NCBI RefSeq assembly: GCF_000741535.1
Contig: NZ_JGYQ01000015.1
Span: forward strand, 124,001 to 188,000
Direction of reading: 5' to 3'
Length of the DNA: 64,000 nt
From: Bifidobacterium boum
GTDB lineage: Bacteria > Actinomycetota > Actinomycetes > Actinomycetales > Bifidobacteriaceae
Below the pieces are notes generated by a model. It ran no database searches and was not told the origin of the DNA. It saw only the letters and a list, made by a program, of their open reading frames with translations. The translations under genes and the position numbers were made by a program. Shown one piece after another: positions 18,205-27,050 of this stretch. How positions within the stretch are numbered: position 1 is the first letter of the stretch; each line of letters begins with the position of its first letter.

Positions 18205-19455
18205 ATGATTATCCATAACGTGCATGTCGAAAACTCTCCCGAAACGTCAGATGTCAAAATCACGGACGGAGTCATCACCGCCATCGGAACATCGCTACAA
18301 CCAACCGGGAATGACGAGGTGATCGATGCCCAAGGCGGACTGCTGATTCCACCATTTGTAGACCCTCACGTGCACCTCGATGCGGCACTCACCGCAGGCG
18401 ATCCGGAATGGAATGAGACCGGAACGCTGTTCGACGGCATCCGCATCTGGTCGGAGCGCAAGAAGACCTTGACCGTCGAGGATGTCAAAGACCGCGCGAG
18501 ACGGACACTGCTGATGATGGCGAAACGTGGAATCCAGTACGTCCGTACTCATGTGGATGTGACCGACCCGAGTCTCACCGCGTTGCACGCACTGCTTGAA
18601 CTTCGCGATGAAATCGAACCGTATGTGACACTGCAGATCGTTGCGTTCCCACAAGAGGGAATTCTCTCGTTCCCGCACGGCAAGGACCTCATGCGCGAAG
18701 CCGTCGAAGAAGGAGCCGACGTCGTGGGCGGCATCCCCCACTTCGAGTTCACCGCTGATTACGGCGCGCAATCGTTGCGGTTCCTGATGGATCTCGCCGA
18801 GCGTAACGACCGTCTGGTCGATGTACATTGCGATGAAATAGACGACCCGGCATCACGCAACCTTGAAACGCTCGCCACGCTCGCCTACGAGAGCGGCATG
18901 GGGGACCGGGTGACTGCAAGCCACACCACGGCGATGGGCTCATATAATGACGCATACACTTACAAACTGTTCCATTTGCTGGGAATGTCGCACATTAACT
19001 TCGTGTCGAACCCGCTGGTCAACATGCACTTGGGCGGACGCTTCGATACATATCCGAAACGTCGTGGCCTAACTCGCGTCAAGGAGCTTTCCGAAGCGGG
19101 AATCAACGTCGCATTTGGTGAAGACGATATCCAAGATCCATGGAGTCCGCTGGGAGCCGGCAATATGTTCGACGTGGTTCGCATGGGATTGTATGCGGCG
19201 CAGCTCATGGGATACGGGCAGATCATGGACTCATACCGCTATGTGACATACAACGGCGCCCGCACACTGCATCTGGCGCCCGCTGATTACGGTATCGCCG
19301 TCGGGAAGCCGGCAAACTGCATTATCTTGAACGCGCCAAACTTCTATCACGCGCTCAACGAGAACGTAGAGGTGCTCTACAGCATCCGACACGGTCGCGT
19401 CATTGCACGGACGACGCCGCATGAAACACATCTTTTCAATCCGGAACTTCACTGA
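18205..19455 (+). CDS. codA: Cytosine deaminase
   Basis: 416 residues, close along its whole length to E. coli Cod[61 protein letters not shown] and [16 protein letters not shown]. All metal and catalytic residues are present, including the Asp pair in GEDDIQDPW that matches Asp313-Asp314. It converts cytosine to uracil and ammonia in the cytoplasm. The start is the ATG at 18205 after GAAAGAAG; upstream in-frame codons have no ribosome site. It is probably co-transcribed with codB. A family B repeat array starts 65 bp after the stop. Confidence 0.95.
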   Translation: MIIHNVHVENSPETSDVKITDGVITAIGTSLQPTGNDEVIDAQGGLLIPPFVDPHVHLDAALTAGDPEWNETGTLFDGIRIWSERKKTLTVEDVKDRARRTLLMMAKRGIQYVRTHVDVTDPSLTALHALLELRDEIEPYVTLQIVAFPQEGILSFPHGKDLMREAVEEGADVVGGIPHFEFTADYGAQSLRFLMDLAERNDRLVDVHCDEIDDPASRNLETLATLAYESGMGDRVTASHTTAMGSYNDAYTYKLFHLLGMSHINFVSNPLVNMHLGGRFDTYPKRRGLTRVKELSEAGINVAFGEDDIQDPWSPLGAGNMFDVVRMGLYAAQLMGYGQIMDSYRYVTYNGARTLHLAPADYGIAVGKPANCIILNAPNFYHALNENVEVLYSIRHGRVIARTTPHETHLFNPELH

Positions 19456-19519
19456 TCATGCCCGTTGTTGCCACTCCGACCGGCCCGCGCTAGGTGATTA
19501 CTCGGTGCGGGCCGGTTTG

Positions 19520-19840
19520 TGTGTGAGTCCAGACTCACAAAGGCGCCCCCCGGGAACGCCGAATCGGGCAAATCCTGCCATCGCGATGCCGACGCTGTGA
19601 GCCTAGATTCACACAGACACCCTCGGGGACCACCCAATCAGGCCGATTCAACCAGCCCGGCCCTCACTGTGTGAGCAAGCCCTCACACGACCGCATCCAA
19701 GGCCCAGCGAACCGGCCATTTTCGGCGCCCGCACTCCCCGACATGCGAGCCGATACTCGCGCAACGGCCCGCCGGTACAGGGAAACAGCAGATTCTTACC
19801 AGTCAAACTGCCACCATCTGAGCCGATACTCACACAGCCA
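19520..19840. repeat. Family B phased palindrome array (5 units)
   Basis: Palindromes of the TGTGAG/CTCACA type begin at 19522, 19596, 19670, 19744 and 19817, a period of 74, 74, 74 and 73 bp. The arms have co-varied in unit 4 (TGCGAG with CTCGCG), which argues that base pairing or dyad symmetry is under selection. Spacers differ in sequence but most keep an ATTC/AATCC core near the centre. Confidence 0.9.
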
Positions 19841-19974
19841 CAGCCGCATCTCAAGCCATTGGACACAGTAGCGACGGCTCCAGCCTCCTCGCGTTTGCGC
19901 GATCGCGCATGTCTGGCCATACGCGGGACGGCAGACCCGCTCGCCGAACTGAGGTATCGACTGATATCTGATGC

Positions 19975-20145
19975 CTTGCGTATGTCTCAACATACGCAAC
20001 CCGTCAATCGCCGGGCGCCCCAGCCGTACCAATCCGCATCCGCCGACTTACGTATGTCGAGACATACGCACGATGACGGGTCCAATGCCCGGACCGAGGC
20101 ACCGGCTGGCATCCGTCGACTTACGCATGCAGGAACACACGCGGC
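19975..20145. repeat. Family C phased palindrome array (3 units)
   Basis: Units GCGTATGTC...GACATACGC-like begin at 19978, 20050 and 20123, 72-73 bp apart. The second is a near-perfect palindrome and the third is degenerate. CCGACTT or TCGACTT precedes units 2 and 3, as in the 12.8 kb array. The rest of the gap to the transporter gene (20146-20440) contains its promoter but no clear element was identified. Confidence 0.85.
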
Positions 20146-20440
20146 CCGCACACCGCTCCGTCACCCCGCACCCCACCCAAGCACCCGCCTTCCGCCGACA
20201 ACAGAGAACCCGACATCCCGGCACGTCGTCTGATATGCTGAATCGACTGTCCCCAGCGATACGAATTACTTATAGCGAGCGCGAGACCGCTGCCATACCG
20301 CCGCACATCGCGCGTGCCGGTAATTTCCCCGTGATGTGGGACAGGAATACTTTGGTAAACACAACGACATCCTGCATGCAGAACAGCGAGAACAACGCTT
20401 CGCTCAAACAGGCACAAGACACGGGAGAACAGATACGATC

Positions 20441-22057
20441 ATGGGGCACACACTCCGCACCGGCCGCATCAACCGGTCAACATTCGCAATATTCATCGCG
20501 GCCATCGCCGCGCTCACTCTCACGCTCGCCGGCTGCGGTTCCAGCACCGCCAAATCGTCTGGCGACGCCAACAAGCTGACGGTCGCCATCGCGTCGGCGG
20601 TCAGCACGCTGAGTGTCAATCAGGAGGCCGGCAGCGCGAACTACCAGCTGGCGGCCCTCTATCAGGAGGGTCTCACCGGCGTCGACGGCACGGGCAAGGT
20701 CATCCCGGCGCTCGCTACATCTTGGAAGTCCAGCGACAACAAGTCGTGGGTGTTCACCCTGCGCAAGAATGTGAAGCTGCATGACGGCAGCACGCTGACC
20801 GCCGACGACATCGTGTACGCGATCAACGTGGCCCGCGATTCGAAGAAGTCCCCCGGTCTGTCAGTGTACTGGCCAAATTATGTGCAGTCGGCCGAGAAGA
20901 CCGGTGACGACCAGATCACCATCACCTTGTCCAGCCCGCACAGCGATTTTCCGATTCAGGTGTCCAATGTGGCTGGCCTGTTCGTCACGTCGAAGAAGTT
21001 CTTTGATGAGGCGGGCTCGAATTACGGCTCGTCCAAGAAGCTCATCGTCGGCACGGGCCCGTACAAGGTCACTGAATTCGACCCATCCAGCCATGTGACG
21101 CTCACGAAGTTCAAGGATTATTGGGGTAAGAACAACGGCCCGCAGACGGTTCGCGTTGACTTTGTGGCCGAGGATTCGACCCGTCAGCTGGCGTTCACCA
21201 GCGGCAAGGTTGACGTGTCGTTCAACGTACCGGTGACGAGTGTCGCCCAGTGGCAGAAGAATGGCGCTTCCACAACCGCGTACGCCGACCGCTCCTACTA
21301 CGGTCTGACTTTCGACCCGAATGTCGCTCCGTTCAACGATATCCACGTGCGTAGGGCGGTTTCCTACGCGGTGGACAAGAAGGCTATTGTTTCCGGCATT
21401 CTCAAGGGTTACGGCGAGGTCGCCACGGGTATTGACTCCCCTGAGCAGCTTGCCGGCTGGACCGACAACGATGCGAGCAAGGCCGCCAAGCAAACGGCTA
21501 AACTTCCTGCGATCAGCTACGACATGAAGAAGGCGAAGGCGGAACTCAAGCAGTCTTCCAAGCCGGACGGCTTCACGGCGACGCTCACTTACCCGACCGG
21601 TTATGCGCAGGCGGGTAAGGCGTCGCTTGCCATCGCGCAGAACCTCAAGGAGCTTGGTATCACACTCAACGTGAAGGAGGTTCCGCTGGAGCAGTGGCTG
21701 AGCGATATCGGCAACGGCAAGCAGGGTATCGGCTGGATGATCTACAATCCGACCACCCCGCAGCCGAACGAGGTCACGTCGTGGCTGCTGGCGGCGGGCG
21801 GTTCCGGCACGAACCCGGCTAATTGGAATAATGCTGAAGTGGCGGCGGAAACCGATAAGGTCGGCACGCTGGATAAGGAGTCCGACAAGCTGGCGCTCGT
21901 GCTGAAGAGCACTACGACCGCGCTGGATGAGGATATTTACTCGCCGATTTATTGGGGCAAGTCGGTGGTCGCCACGGCGAAGGGCGTGAAGCTCGCGAAG
22001 ATCGGCACGTTCTGGCTCGGCACGAATTGGGCGGCGGATTTCAGCAAGAACGCGTAG
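20441..22057 (+). CDS. ABC transporter solute-binding lipoprotein, oligopeptide/nickel family (SBP_bac_5)
   Basis: 538 residues. An N-terminal signal with lipobox TLAGC (Cys about 32) anchors it to the outer face of the membrane. The body has the family hallmarks: LYQEGLTG, the FTLRKNVKLHDGSTLTADDIVYA segment, GTGPYKVTEFD and HVRRAVSYAVDKKAI. It captures a peptide or similar ligand for the permeases encoded downstream. The ATG at 20441 is chosen because it places the basic stretch and signal helix correctly; the longer ORF from 20336 would bury the signal. First gene of a five-gene operon. Confidence 0.93.
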   Translation: MGHTLRTGRINRSTFAIFIAAIAALTLTLAGCGSSTAKSSGDANKLTVAIASAVSTLSVNQEAGSANYQLAALYQEGLTGVDGTGKVIPALATSWKSSDNKSWVFTLRKNVKLHDGSTLTADDIVYAINVARDSKKSPGLSVYWPNYVQSAEKTGDDQITITLSSPHSDFPIQVSNVAGLFVTSKKFFDEAGSNYGSSKKLIVGTGPYKVTEFDPSSHVTLTKFKDYWGKNNGPQTVRVDFVAEDSTRQLAFTSGKVDVSFNVPVTSVAQWQKNGASTTAYADRSYYGLTFDPNVAPFNDIHVRRAVSYAVDKKAIVSGILKGYGEVATGIDSPEQLAGWTDNDASKAAKQTAKLPAISYDMKKAKAELKQSSKPDGFTATLTYPTGYAQAGKASLAIAQNLKELGITLNVKEVPLEQWLSDIGNGKQGIGWMIYNPTTPQPNEVTSWLLAAGGSGTNPANWNNAEVAAETDKVGTLDKESDKLALVLKSTTTALDEDIYSPIYWGKSVVATAKGVKLAKIGTFWLGTNWAADFSKNA

Positions 22058-22120
22058 CCTGATACGTGACACGTGATACCAGTTGCTGGAGGCCATCGCG
22101 TGTGGCTCTCAGGTGACTGA

Positions 22121-22163
22121 TGGCTTGTCGCCCGTGGCGGATTCCGTCGCGGGCGACAAGCCA
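22121..22163 (+). terminator. Intra-operon stem after the binding-protein gene
   Basis: TGGCTTGTCGCCCG (22121-22134) pairs perfectly with 22150-22163 around a 15-base loop, in the 171-bp gap between the binding protein and the first permease. No U-tract follows. Such stems often protect or partially terminate the upstream message so that binding protein exceeds permease. Confidence 0.65.
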
Positions 22164-22228
22164 TTCCCGCCAAACCAGCGCTTCGGCGGGGCCAAGTCCA
22201 GATGCGCATCGTAACGAAAGGCGGATTT

Positions 22229-23224
22229 GTGAAAGTCGCGAAGTTCATTGGCAGACGCCTGCTCAATCTGGTGATTCTGCTGTTCGTGCTGTCGCTGGTC
22301 ACGTTCGGCCTGCTGTACTTGACGAACAGCGATCCGGCACGCACGCTGGCCGGCGCGAAAAAAGTCAGTGCGGCACAGCTCGCTGAAATCCGCCACCAGT
22401 ATCATCTTGACGAGCCGTTGTGGAAGCAGTATGCGATTTGGCTCGGTAACGCTATACACGGCGATTTTGGTACGTCAATCCGCACGCAGCTGCCGGTGGC
22501 GCAGATGATCGGGCAGCGCGCGTGGGTCACGTTGACGTTGGCCCTGATGGCCATTGCGATTGCTCTGCTCATCGGCTTGCCGCTGGGCGTGGTTGCCGCG
22601 AAACGGCATGGCACGTGGCGTGATGGGCTGATTACCGCGCTGGCGGTGGTCGGGGTGAGTGCCCCGAGTTTTTCGGTCGGTCTGCTGCTACTCTACGTGT
22701 TCGCGGTCAAACTGGGCTGGTTCCCCGTGTATGGGCTGGGCGACGGCAGTTTCGCCGATGCTGTGCCGCATCTGCTGTTGCCGGCGATTACGCTTGCGGT
22801 CGGCTTGTTCGCCGCGGTGATCAAGGTGTCGCGCGCTTCGCTGCTCGAGCAGGTGGAGTCGGATTACACGCTGTTCGCGCAGTCGCGTGGCGTGTCTCGC
22901 GGCACGATTACCCGCTGGCAGTTGCGTAATGCGGCGCTGCCGATCATGACGTCATCCGGGTTGCTGATCGCTTCGCTGATTTCCGGCACGGTGGTTGTGG
23001 AGACGACGTTTTCACTTGGCGGCTTGGGCACGTTGCTGCAGGAGTCGGTGACGTTCAAGGATATTCCGGTCGTGCAGGCGGTGACGTTGCTGCTGGCGAC
23101 CGTCATCTGTGTGACGACGGCGATTATCGACGCGTTGTACACGCTGGTTGATCCACGATTGCGTCCAAGTGGTGGACACCGCGGTTCTGCCGACGCACCG
23201 GCAAGCAAGGAAGGTGAGGCGTGA
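22229..23224 (+). CDS. ABC permease, DppB-like
   Basis: About 331 residues with six predicted helices. It carries the binding-protein-dependent permease hallmark near the C-terminus (ALPIMTSSGLLIASLISGTVVVETTFSLGG region, with the preceding EQVESDYTLFAQSRGVSRGTI coupling loop). It forms the membrane channel with the next gene product. The GTG at 22229 follows AAAGG by 7 nt and is preferred to the ATG at 22202. The next gene overlaps the stop by one base. Confidence 0.93.
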   Translation: MKVAKFIGRRLLNLVILLFVLSLVTFGLLYLTNSDPARTLAGAKKVSAAQLAEIRHQYHLDEPLWKQYAIWLGNAIHGDFGTSIRTQLPVAQMIGQRAWVTLTLALMAIAIALLIGLPLGVVAAKRHGTWRDGLITALAVVGVSAPSFSVGLLLLYVFAVKLGWFPVYGLGDGSFADAVPHLLLPAITLAVGLFAAVIKVSRASLLEQVESDYTLFAQSRGVSRGTITRWQLRNAALPIMTSSGLLIASLISGTVVVETTFSLGGLGTLLQESVTFKDIPVVQAVTLLLATVICVTTAIIDALYTLVDPRLRPSGGHRGSADAPASKEGEA

Positions 23225-24180
23225 TGTCCGACACGACACAAACTTCGACTCAAGCTCCGCTTCAACCCCAGCATGGGCCGCAGGAACCGGCTTCCCGGAC
23301 CGCGTCCCGGACAACGCCGCAATCCTCGCCCCAACACCCGCGGCTGCTGCCGCTACCCACCCGCATCCGCCGCGCGATGAGCGGCTCGTGGGCGATGCTG
23401 GTCGCCACGCTGATTCTTCTTGCAACCGTTATCATCGGCCTGATTCCGGCATTCAATTCGCAGGCGTTGAAGCAGGATATCGTGCTCGGCGCGGTTCCCG
23501 CCGGCACAGACGGTCATGTGTGGGGCACGGACGCGCTGGGTCGTGACGTGCTCATGTTGACTATCGCCGGCGCCAGGACGGCCATCGCAGGCCCGGTGGT
23601 GATCGCTGTCGGGGCGATGGCGATCGGCCTTGTATTCGGTCTGCTTGCCGCGTATACGGGCGGCTGGGTGGATTGGCTGATCTCCCGCGTGGTGGAACTC
23701 ATGCTTTCCCTGCCGACACTGCTGCTCGCCATTGTGCTCGCCGGCCTGATCGGCGGCGGCTACTGGGTGAATGTGCTCGTGTTCATGCTGTTGTATGCGC
23801 CGTACGAGATCCGCTTGGTGCGGTCTGCGGCGCTCTCGCACCTGCATGACCCGTTCCTTGATGCCGCACGGCTGCTGGAGCTCAGCCCGGTACGCATTCT
23901 TGCCCGCCACGTGTTCCCGGTAATCCGCCCGGTGGTCGGAGCGGCTATGTTCCTCGACATGAGCAACGCGCTGGTATCGCTGTCGTCGCTGTCGTTCCTC
24001 GGACTTGGTATTTCACCGCAGGCCGCTGATTGGGGCCGGCAGCTTTCGGATGCGCGCGACCAGCTATTCAACAACCCGATGACCGCAATCGCCCCCGGCA
24101 TCGCGATCATCGTGGTTTCTGTCGCCATGAATATTGTGGGCGATTGGATTACCGCCCGCGCGGACAGAGGTGAGCGATGA
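23224..24180 (+). CDS. ABC permease, DppC-like
   Basis: About 318 residues. A Pro/Gln-rich N-terminal tail of about 45 residues precedes the first helix. Then come the typical HVWGTDALGRDVL motif and the coupling segment (EIRLVRSAALSHLHDPFLDAARLL). It pairs with the DppB-like permease. The ATG overlaps the previous stop (TGATG), and the ATPase start overlaps its own stop (ATGA), so translation is coupled. An AAGGTGAGG ribosome site is present. Confidence 0.93.
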   Translation: MSDTTQTSTQAPLQPQHGPQEPASRTASRTTPQSSPQHPRLLPLPTRIRRAMSGSWAMLVATLILLATVIIGLIPAFNSQALKQDIVLGAVPAGTDGHVWGTDALGRDVLMLTIAGARTAIAGPVVIAVGAMAIGLVFGLLAAYTGGWVDWLISRVVELMLSLPTLLLAIVLAGLIGGGYWVNVLVFMLLYAPYEIRLVRSAALSHLHDPFLDAARLLELSPVRILARHVFPVIRPVVGAAMFLDMSNALVSLSSLSFLGLGISPQAADWGRQLSDARDQLFNNPMTAIAPGIAIIVVSVAMNIVGDWITARADRGER

Positions 24181-25829
24181 GCATCATGAAGGACAACCGG
24201 CAATCGGTTGCGCAGCAAGGCGAAATCCCGCAGGATTCCAACACCACCACAACATTGGGGCAGGGGTCTGAAAGCCTGCAGGCCACGGCTATTACGCTTC
24301 GCGGGCTCAAGGTCCGCATCGGTGACGCCGAACTGTTGCACGGTGTCGATCTTGATATCGTGCGGGGCGAAACCACAGCCATCGTCGGTGAATCCGGTTC
24401 CGGCAAATCGCTGACCGCGAAGGCTCTCGCAGGCCTGTTGCCGCGGTATGCCCATGTGCAGGGGTCGTACAGCCTGCTGGGTGAGATGGTGAATTTGGCC
24501 GGCGACGGGCGCTCGTGGCGGGCGTTGCGTGGCGGCGCGATTGTGTGGCTCCCGCAGGACCCGTTCTCGTCGCTTGACCCGTTGCACACCTGCGGAACAC
24601 AGATTGCCGTCGGAATGCGTGAAGGTTCCCGCGCCGAGCGCCGCGACCGTGCGCGGCAGTTGTTGACGGATGTCGGGCTTGACGCCGGTGTCGCCGACCG
24701 CTACCCGCATGAGTTGTCCGGCGGTATGCGTCAGCGTGTGGCCATTGCGGCGGCGCTCGCACCGCAGCCGCAGGTGCTGATCGCCGATGAGCCGACCACC
24801 GCACTGGACGCGCAAATGCAGAGTGGCGTCTTGGATTTGCTGGGCCGTTTGCGCGACGAACGCCAATTGACGCTTGTGCTGATTACGCATGATTTGGCGC
24901 TTGCCGCACAGCGTGCCGACCATCTGGCGGTGTTCCGCGATGGTAGGGTGGTCGAGACCGGCAGCCGGGACGATATCATCCGACACCCGCGAACCGCGTA
25001 TACGCGCGAATTGCTGGCCGCCCATGCCGGCATCGGCGAGATGGAACGCCCGGCCATCGGCAGTGCCGTGGTGCGTGCCGAACATCTAGTGAAGCGTTTC
25101 GCCGGGGCTCCCCGACCGGCGGTCGATGATGTATCGCTCACCGTGCATGCCGGTGAAATTTTCGGCTTGGTGGGCGCCTCCGGTTCCGGCAAATCCACGG
25201 TTGCTCGCTGCCTGGTCAATCTGGAACGTCCTGATTCCGGCGATGTACGGTATACGGACGGCAAGGGCGGTATGACCGGCTGGTCGATGCATGTGGCGCA
25301 GCTCGTGTTCCAGAACCCGTACCAGTCGTTGAACCCGACGATGACGGTCCGGCAGACGCTTGCCGAGGCGTTGCGCGCGTCCGGCAGCCCTGCTGATGAT
25401 GCGCATATCCGCAAACTGCTGGATGTTGTCGGTCTGGAAGCCGAGTATCTGGACCGCAAGCCGGGTACCCTGTCAGGCGGGCAATGCCAGCGCGTGGCCA
25501 TCGCCCGCGCCCTTGCACCGCAGCCGAAACTGCTAGTGGCCGATGAAGCGGTGACCGCGTTGGACGCGAATGTGCAACGCCACGTGTTGGAAACGTTGCT
25601 GTCGCTGCGGGAACGCACGGATTTGGCGATCCTGTTCATTTCTCATGATCTTGATACGGTCCGGCGTATCGCCGACCGGATTGCGGTGATGGTGGACGGA
25701 CGGATCATCGAAGAGGGCTCCACCGCAGAAGTCATGGACCATCCGAAACACGAATACACGCGCAAGCTCATCGCCTCGGTGCCGCAAGCGCTGTCCGTGA
25801 ACCTTGCAGGCGAGGAGCGCCATCAATGA
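24177..25829 (+). CDS. Fused ABC ATPase with two nucleotide-binding domains (DppD-DppF type)
   Basis: 550 residues holding two complete ATPase domains. Domain 1 has Walker A GESGSGKS (about 71), signature LSGGMRQRVAIA and DEPTTALD. Domain 2 has GASGSGKS (about 332), signature LSGGQCQRVAIA and DEAVTALD. Fusion of the two importer ATPases in one chain is common in actinobacteria. The substrate is probably a peptide or a peptide-like or aminated small molecule. Overlaps both neighbours by ATGA. Confidence 0.94.
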   Translation: MSIMKDNRQSVAQQGEIPQDSNTTTTLGQGSESLQATAITLRGLKVRIGDAELLHGVDLDIVRGETTAIVGESGSGKSLTAKALAGLLPRYAHVQGSYSLLGEMVNLAGDGRSWRALRGGAIVWLPQDPFSSLDPLHTCGTQIAVGMREGSRAERRDRARQLLTDVGLDAGVADRYPHELSGGMRQRVAIAAALAPQPQVLIADEPTTALDAQMQSGVLDLLGRLRDERQLTLVLITHDLALAAQRADHLAVFRDGRVVETGSRDDIIRHPRTAYTRELLAAHAGIGEMERPAIGSAVVRAEHLVKRFAGAPRPAVDDVSLTVHAGEIFGLVGASGSGKSTVARCLVNLERPDSGDVRYTDGKGGMTGWSMHVAQLVFQNPYQSLNPTMTVRQTLAEALRASGSPADDAHIRKLLDVVGLEAEYLDRKPGTLSGGQCQRVAIARALAPQPKLLVADEAVTALDANVQRHVLETLLSLRERTDLAILFISHDLDTVRRIADRIAVMVDGRIIEEGSTAEVMDHPKHEYTRKLIASVPQALSVNLAGEERHQ

Positions 25830-26926
25830 GCGCCGCGGAGACCCAACGTATGCAACGTGCACAGAACACACGGCACGTCGCCTACCGCGCGATCCCCGTC
25901 CCCCAATCCTGCGGCGCCGACGCCAAACGGCAGCAGGCTGCCGGCCGCACAACAACCGGCGATACCATCACAGCCGGCGCCCGGCACGACGGTATCTGCT
26001 CGATTTATCTCAAACTGCCGGAAGTCACGCGCGCCGCACTGGTCCAAGCGCAGGGCGCGTTGGAACGTACGGTGTATACGGCCAGCGATGGGCAGGATAC
26101 CGCGTTTCTGTTGGGCTACCACCGTCCGCATACCGCACAGGAGAAGCTGTGCACGTTCAGTGGCGCGGAGCGGCTGCGGGAGGGGCTTGTCGAATATGCG
26201 GCGCTGCATGCAATCCGCGGTTCGCACGTGATCACGGTCAAAACGGAGCCGGGAGTCTACGCCGAACAGGCGATGACGACCGATGACGGGCAATCATGGC
26301 ATCCGTTGGACGAGCATGAGCATTACCGGCAGACCACGGAGTTCACCTGCGGCCCGGTTTCGCTGCTCAACGCGATGCACCGGTTGCATCCGCAGGTGAC
26401 GGCGAACCGCGTGGATGAGCTGCATATCTGGCGTGAGGCGACGATCGCAATGGCGTGCGAACCGTACGGTTTGGCATTAAGCGCGATGAAACGCGGGGAA
26501 CAGCCGCGTATTATCGTTTCGAAAACCGGGCCGGTGCTCAACCCGGCAGATGGTGCGATGGGCATGCTCGATGCCGCGATGTCTCTCGACGTGCAGGAGC
26601 ATTTCGCAACCCAGGCGCATGCGGCCGGCATCCCCGTCGAAGTCATGCCGTTCACTGCGGCGGATGTCGCCAAGCGGCTTGATGGCGGGCGCGTGGCGCT
26701 GGTACTCATTGACGAGCATGTCATGCATGGTGAAATCTGCCCGCACTGGGTGACAGTTACCGGCATGTTGGCTGATGGCACGCTGCTGGTCGACGACCCG
26801 TGGATTGATGAACCGTACGGTGAGACATTGGTCGACGCCTACCAGTTGCCGATCCGTCAGGCTGATTTCGATTTGATGATCCACTACGATGAGCCGGCGA
26901 GCGCCCAGGCGATGATCATCCTGTAG
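25826..26926 (+). CDS. C39-like cysteine peptidase family protein at end of ABC operon
   Basis: 366 residues. The C-terminal half resembles the peptidase C39-like family (DUF3335 type): TTEFTCGPVSLLNAM places the catalytic Cys at about 175, His is in CPHWVTVTG (about 307) and Asp in VDDPW (about 324). The N-terminal 150 residues match nothing I can name. No signal peptide or membrane helix is present, so it is cytoplasmic. Its start overlaps the ATPase stop, so it belongs to the importer operon. The arrangement suggests that the imported ligand is a peptide or peptide conjugate cleaved on arrival. An enzymatic role other than proteolysis (amidase, transglutaminase-like) cannot be excluded. 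Confidence 0.75.
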   Translation: MSAAETQRMQRAQNTRHVAYRAIPVPQSCGADAKRQQAAGRTTTGDTITAGARHDGICSIYLKLPEVTRAALVQAQGALERTVYTASDGQDTAFLLGYHRPHTAQEKLCTFSGAERLREGLVEYAALHAIRGSHVITVKTEPGVYAEQAMTTDDGQSWHPLDEHEHYRQTTEFTCGPVSLLNAMHRLHPQVTANRVDELHIWREATIAMACEPYGLALSAMKRGEQPRIIVSKTGPVLNPADGAMGMLDAAMSLDVQEHFATQAHAAGIPVEVMPFTAADVAKRLDGGRVALVLIDEHVMHGEICPHWVTVTGMLADGTLLVDDPWIDEPYGETLVDAYQLPIRQADFDLMIHYDEPASAQAMIIL

Positions 26927-26969
26927 CCGCCGTATCGGCTTTGCCTAGATAAGTGCCGTATAGGCGAAA

Positions 26970-27000
26970 GCCCGGCAGGACTCGTACGTCCATGCCGGGC
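26970..27000 (+). terminator. Terminator after the ABC/C39 operon
   Basis: GCCCGGCAGGAC (26970-26981) pairs with GTCCATGCCGGGC (26988-27000), with one bulge, followed by CTTCGTT. It lies between the converging C39 gene and htrA-like gene and can serve both. Confidence 0.75.
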
Positions 27001-27050
27001 CTTCGTTATCCGGGCCGCTCAGTCAGCGGGTTTCCCGCAGACCGCAGGAT

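Noticed and set aside
12929..20145. Regularly spaced repeats as CRISPR arrays
   Set aside because: The repeats are only 18-20 bp cores with mismatches, near-perfect palindromes, with 54-56-bp spacers that share a weak motif; few units, and no cas gene in the window.
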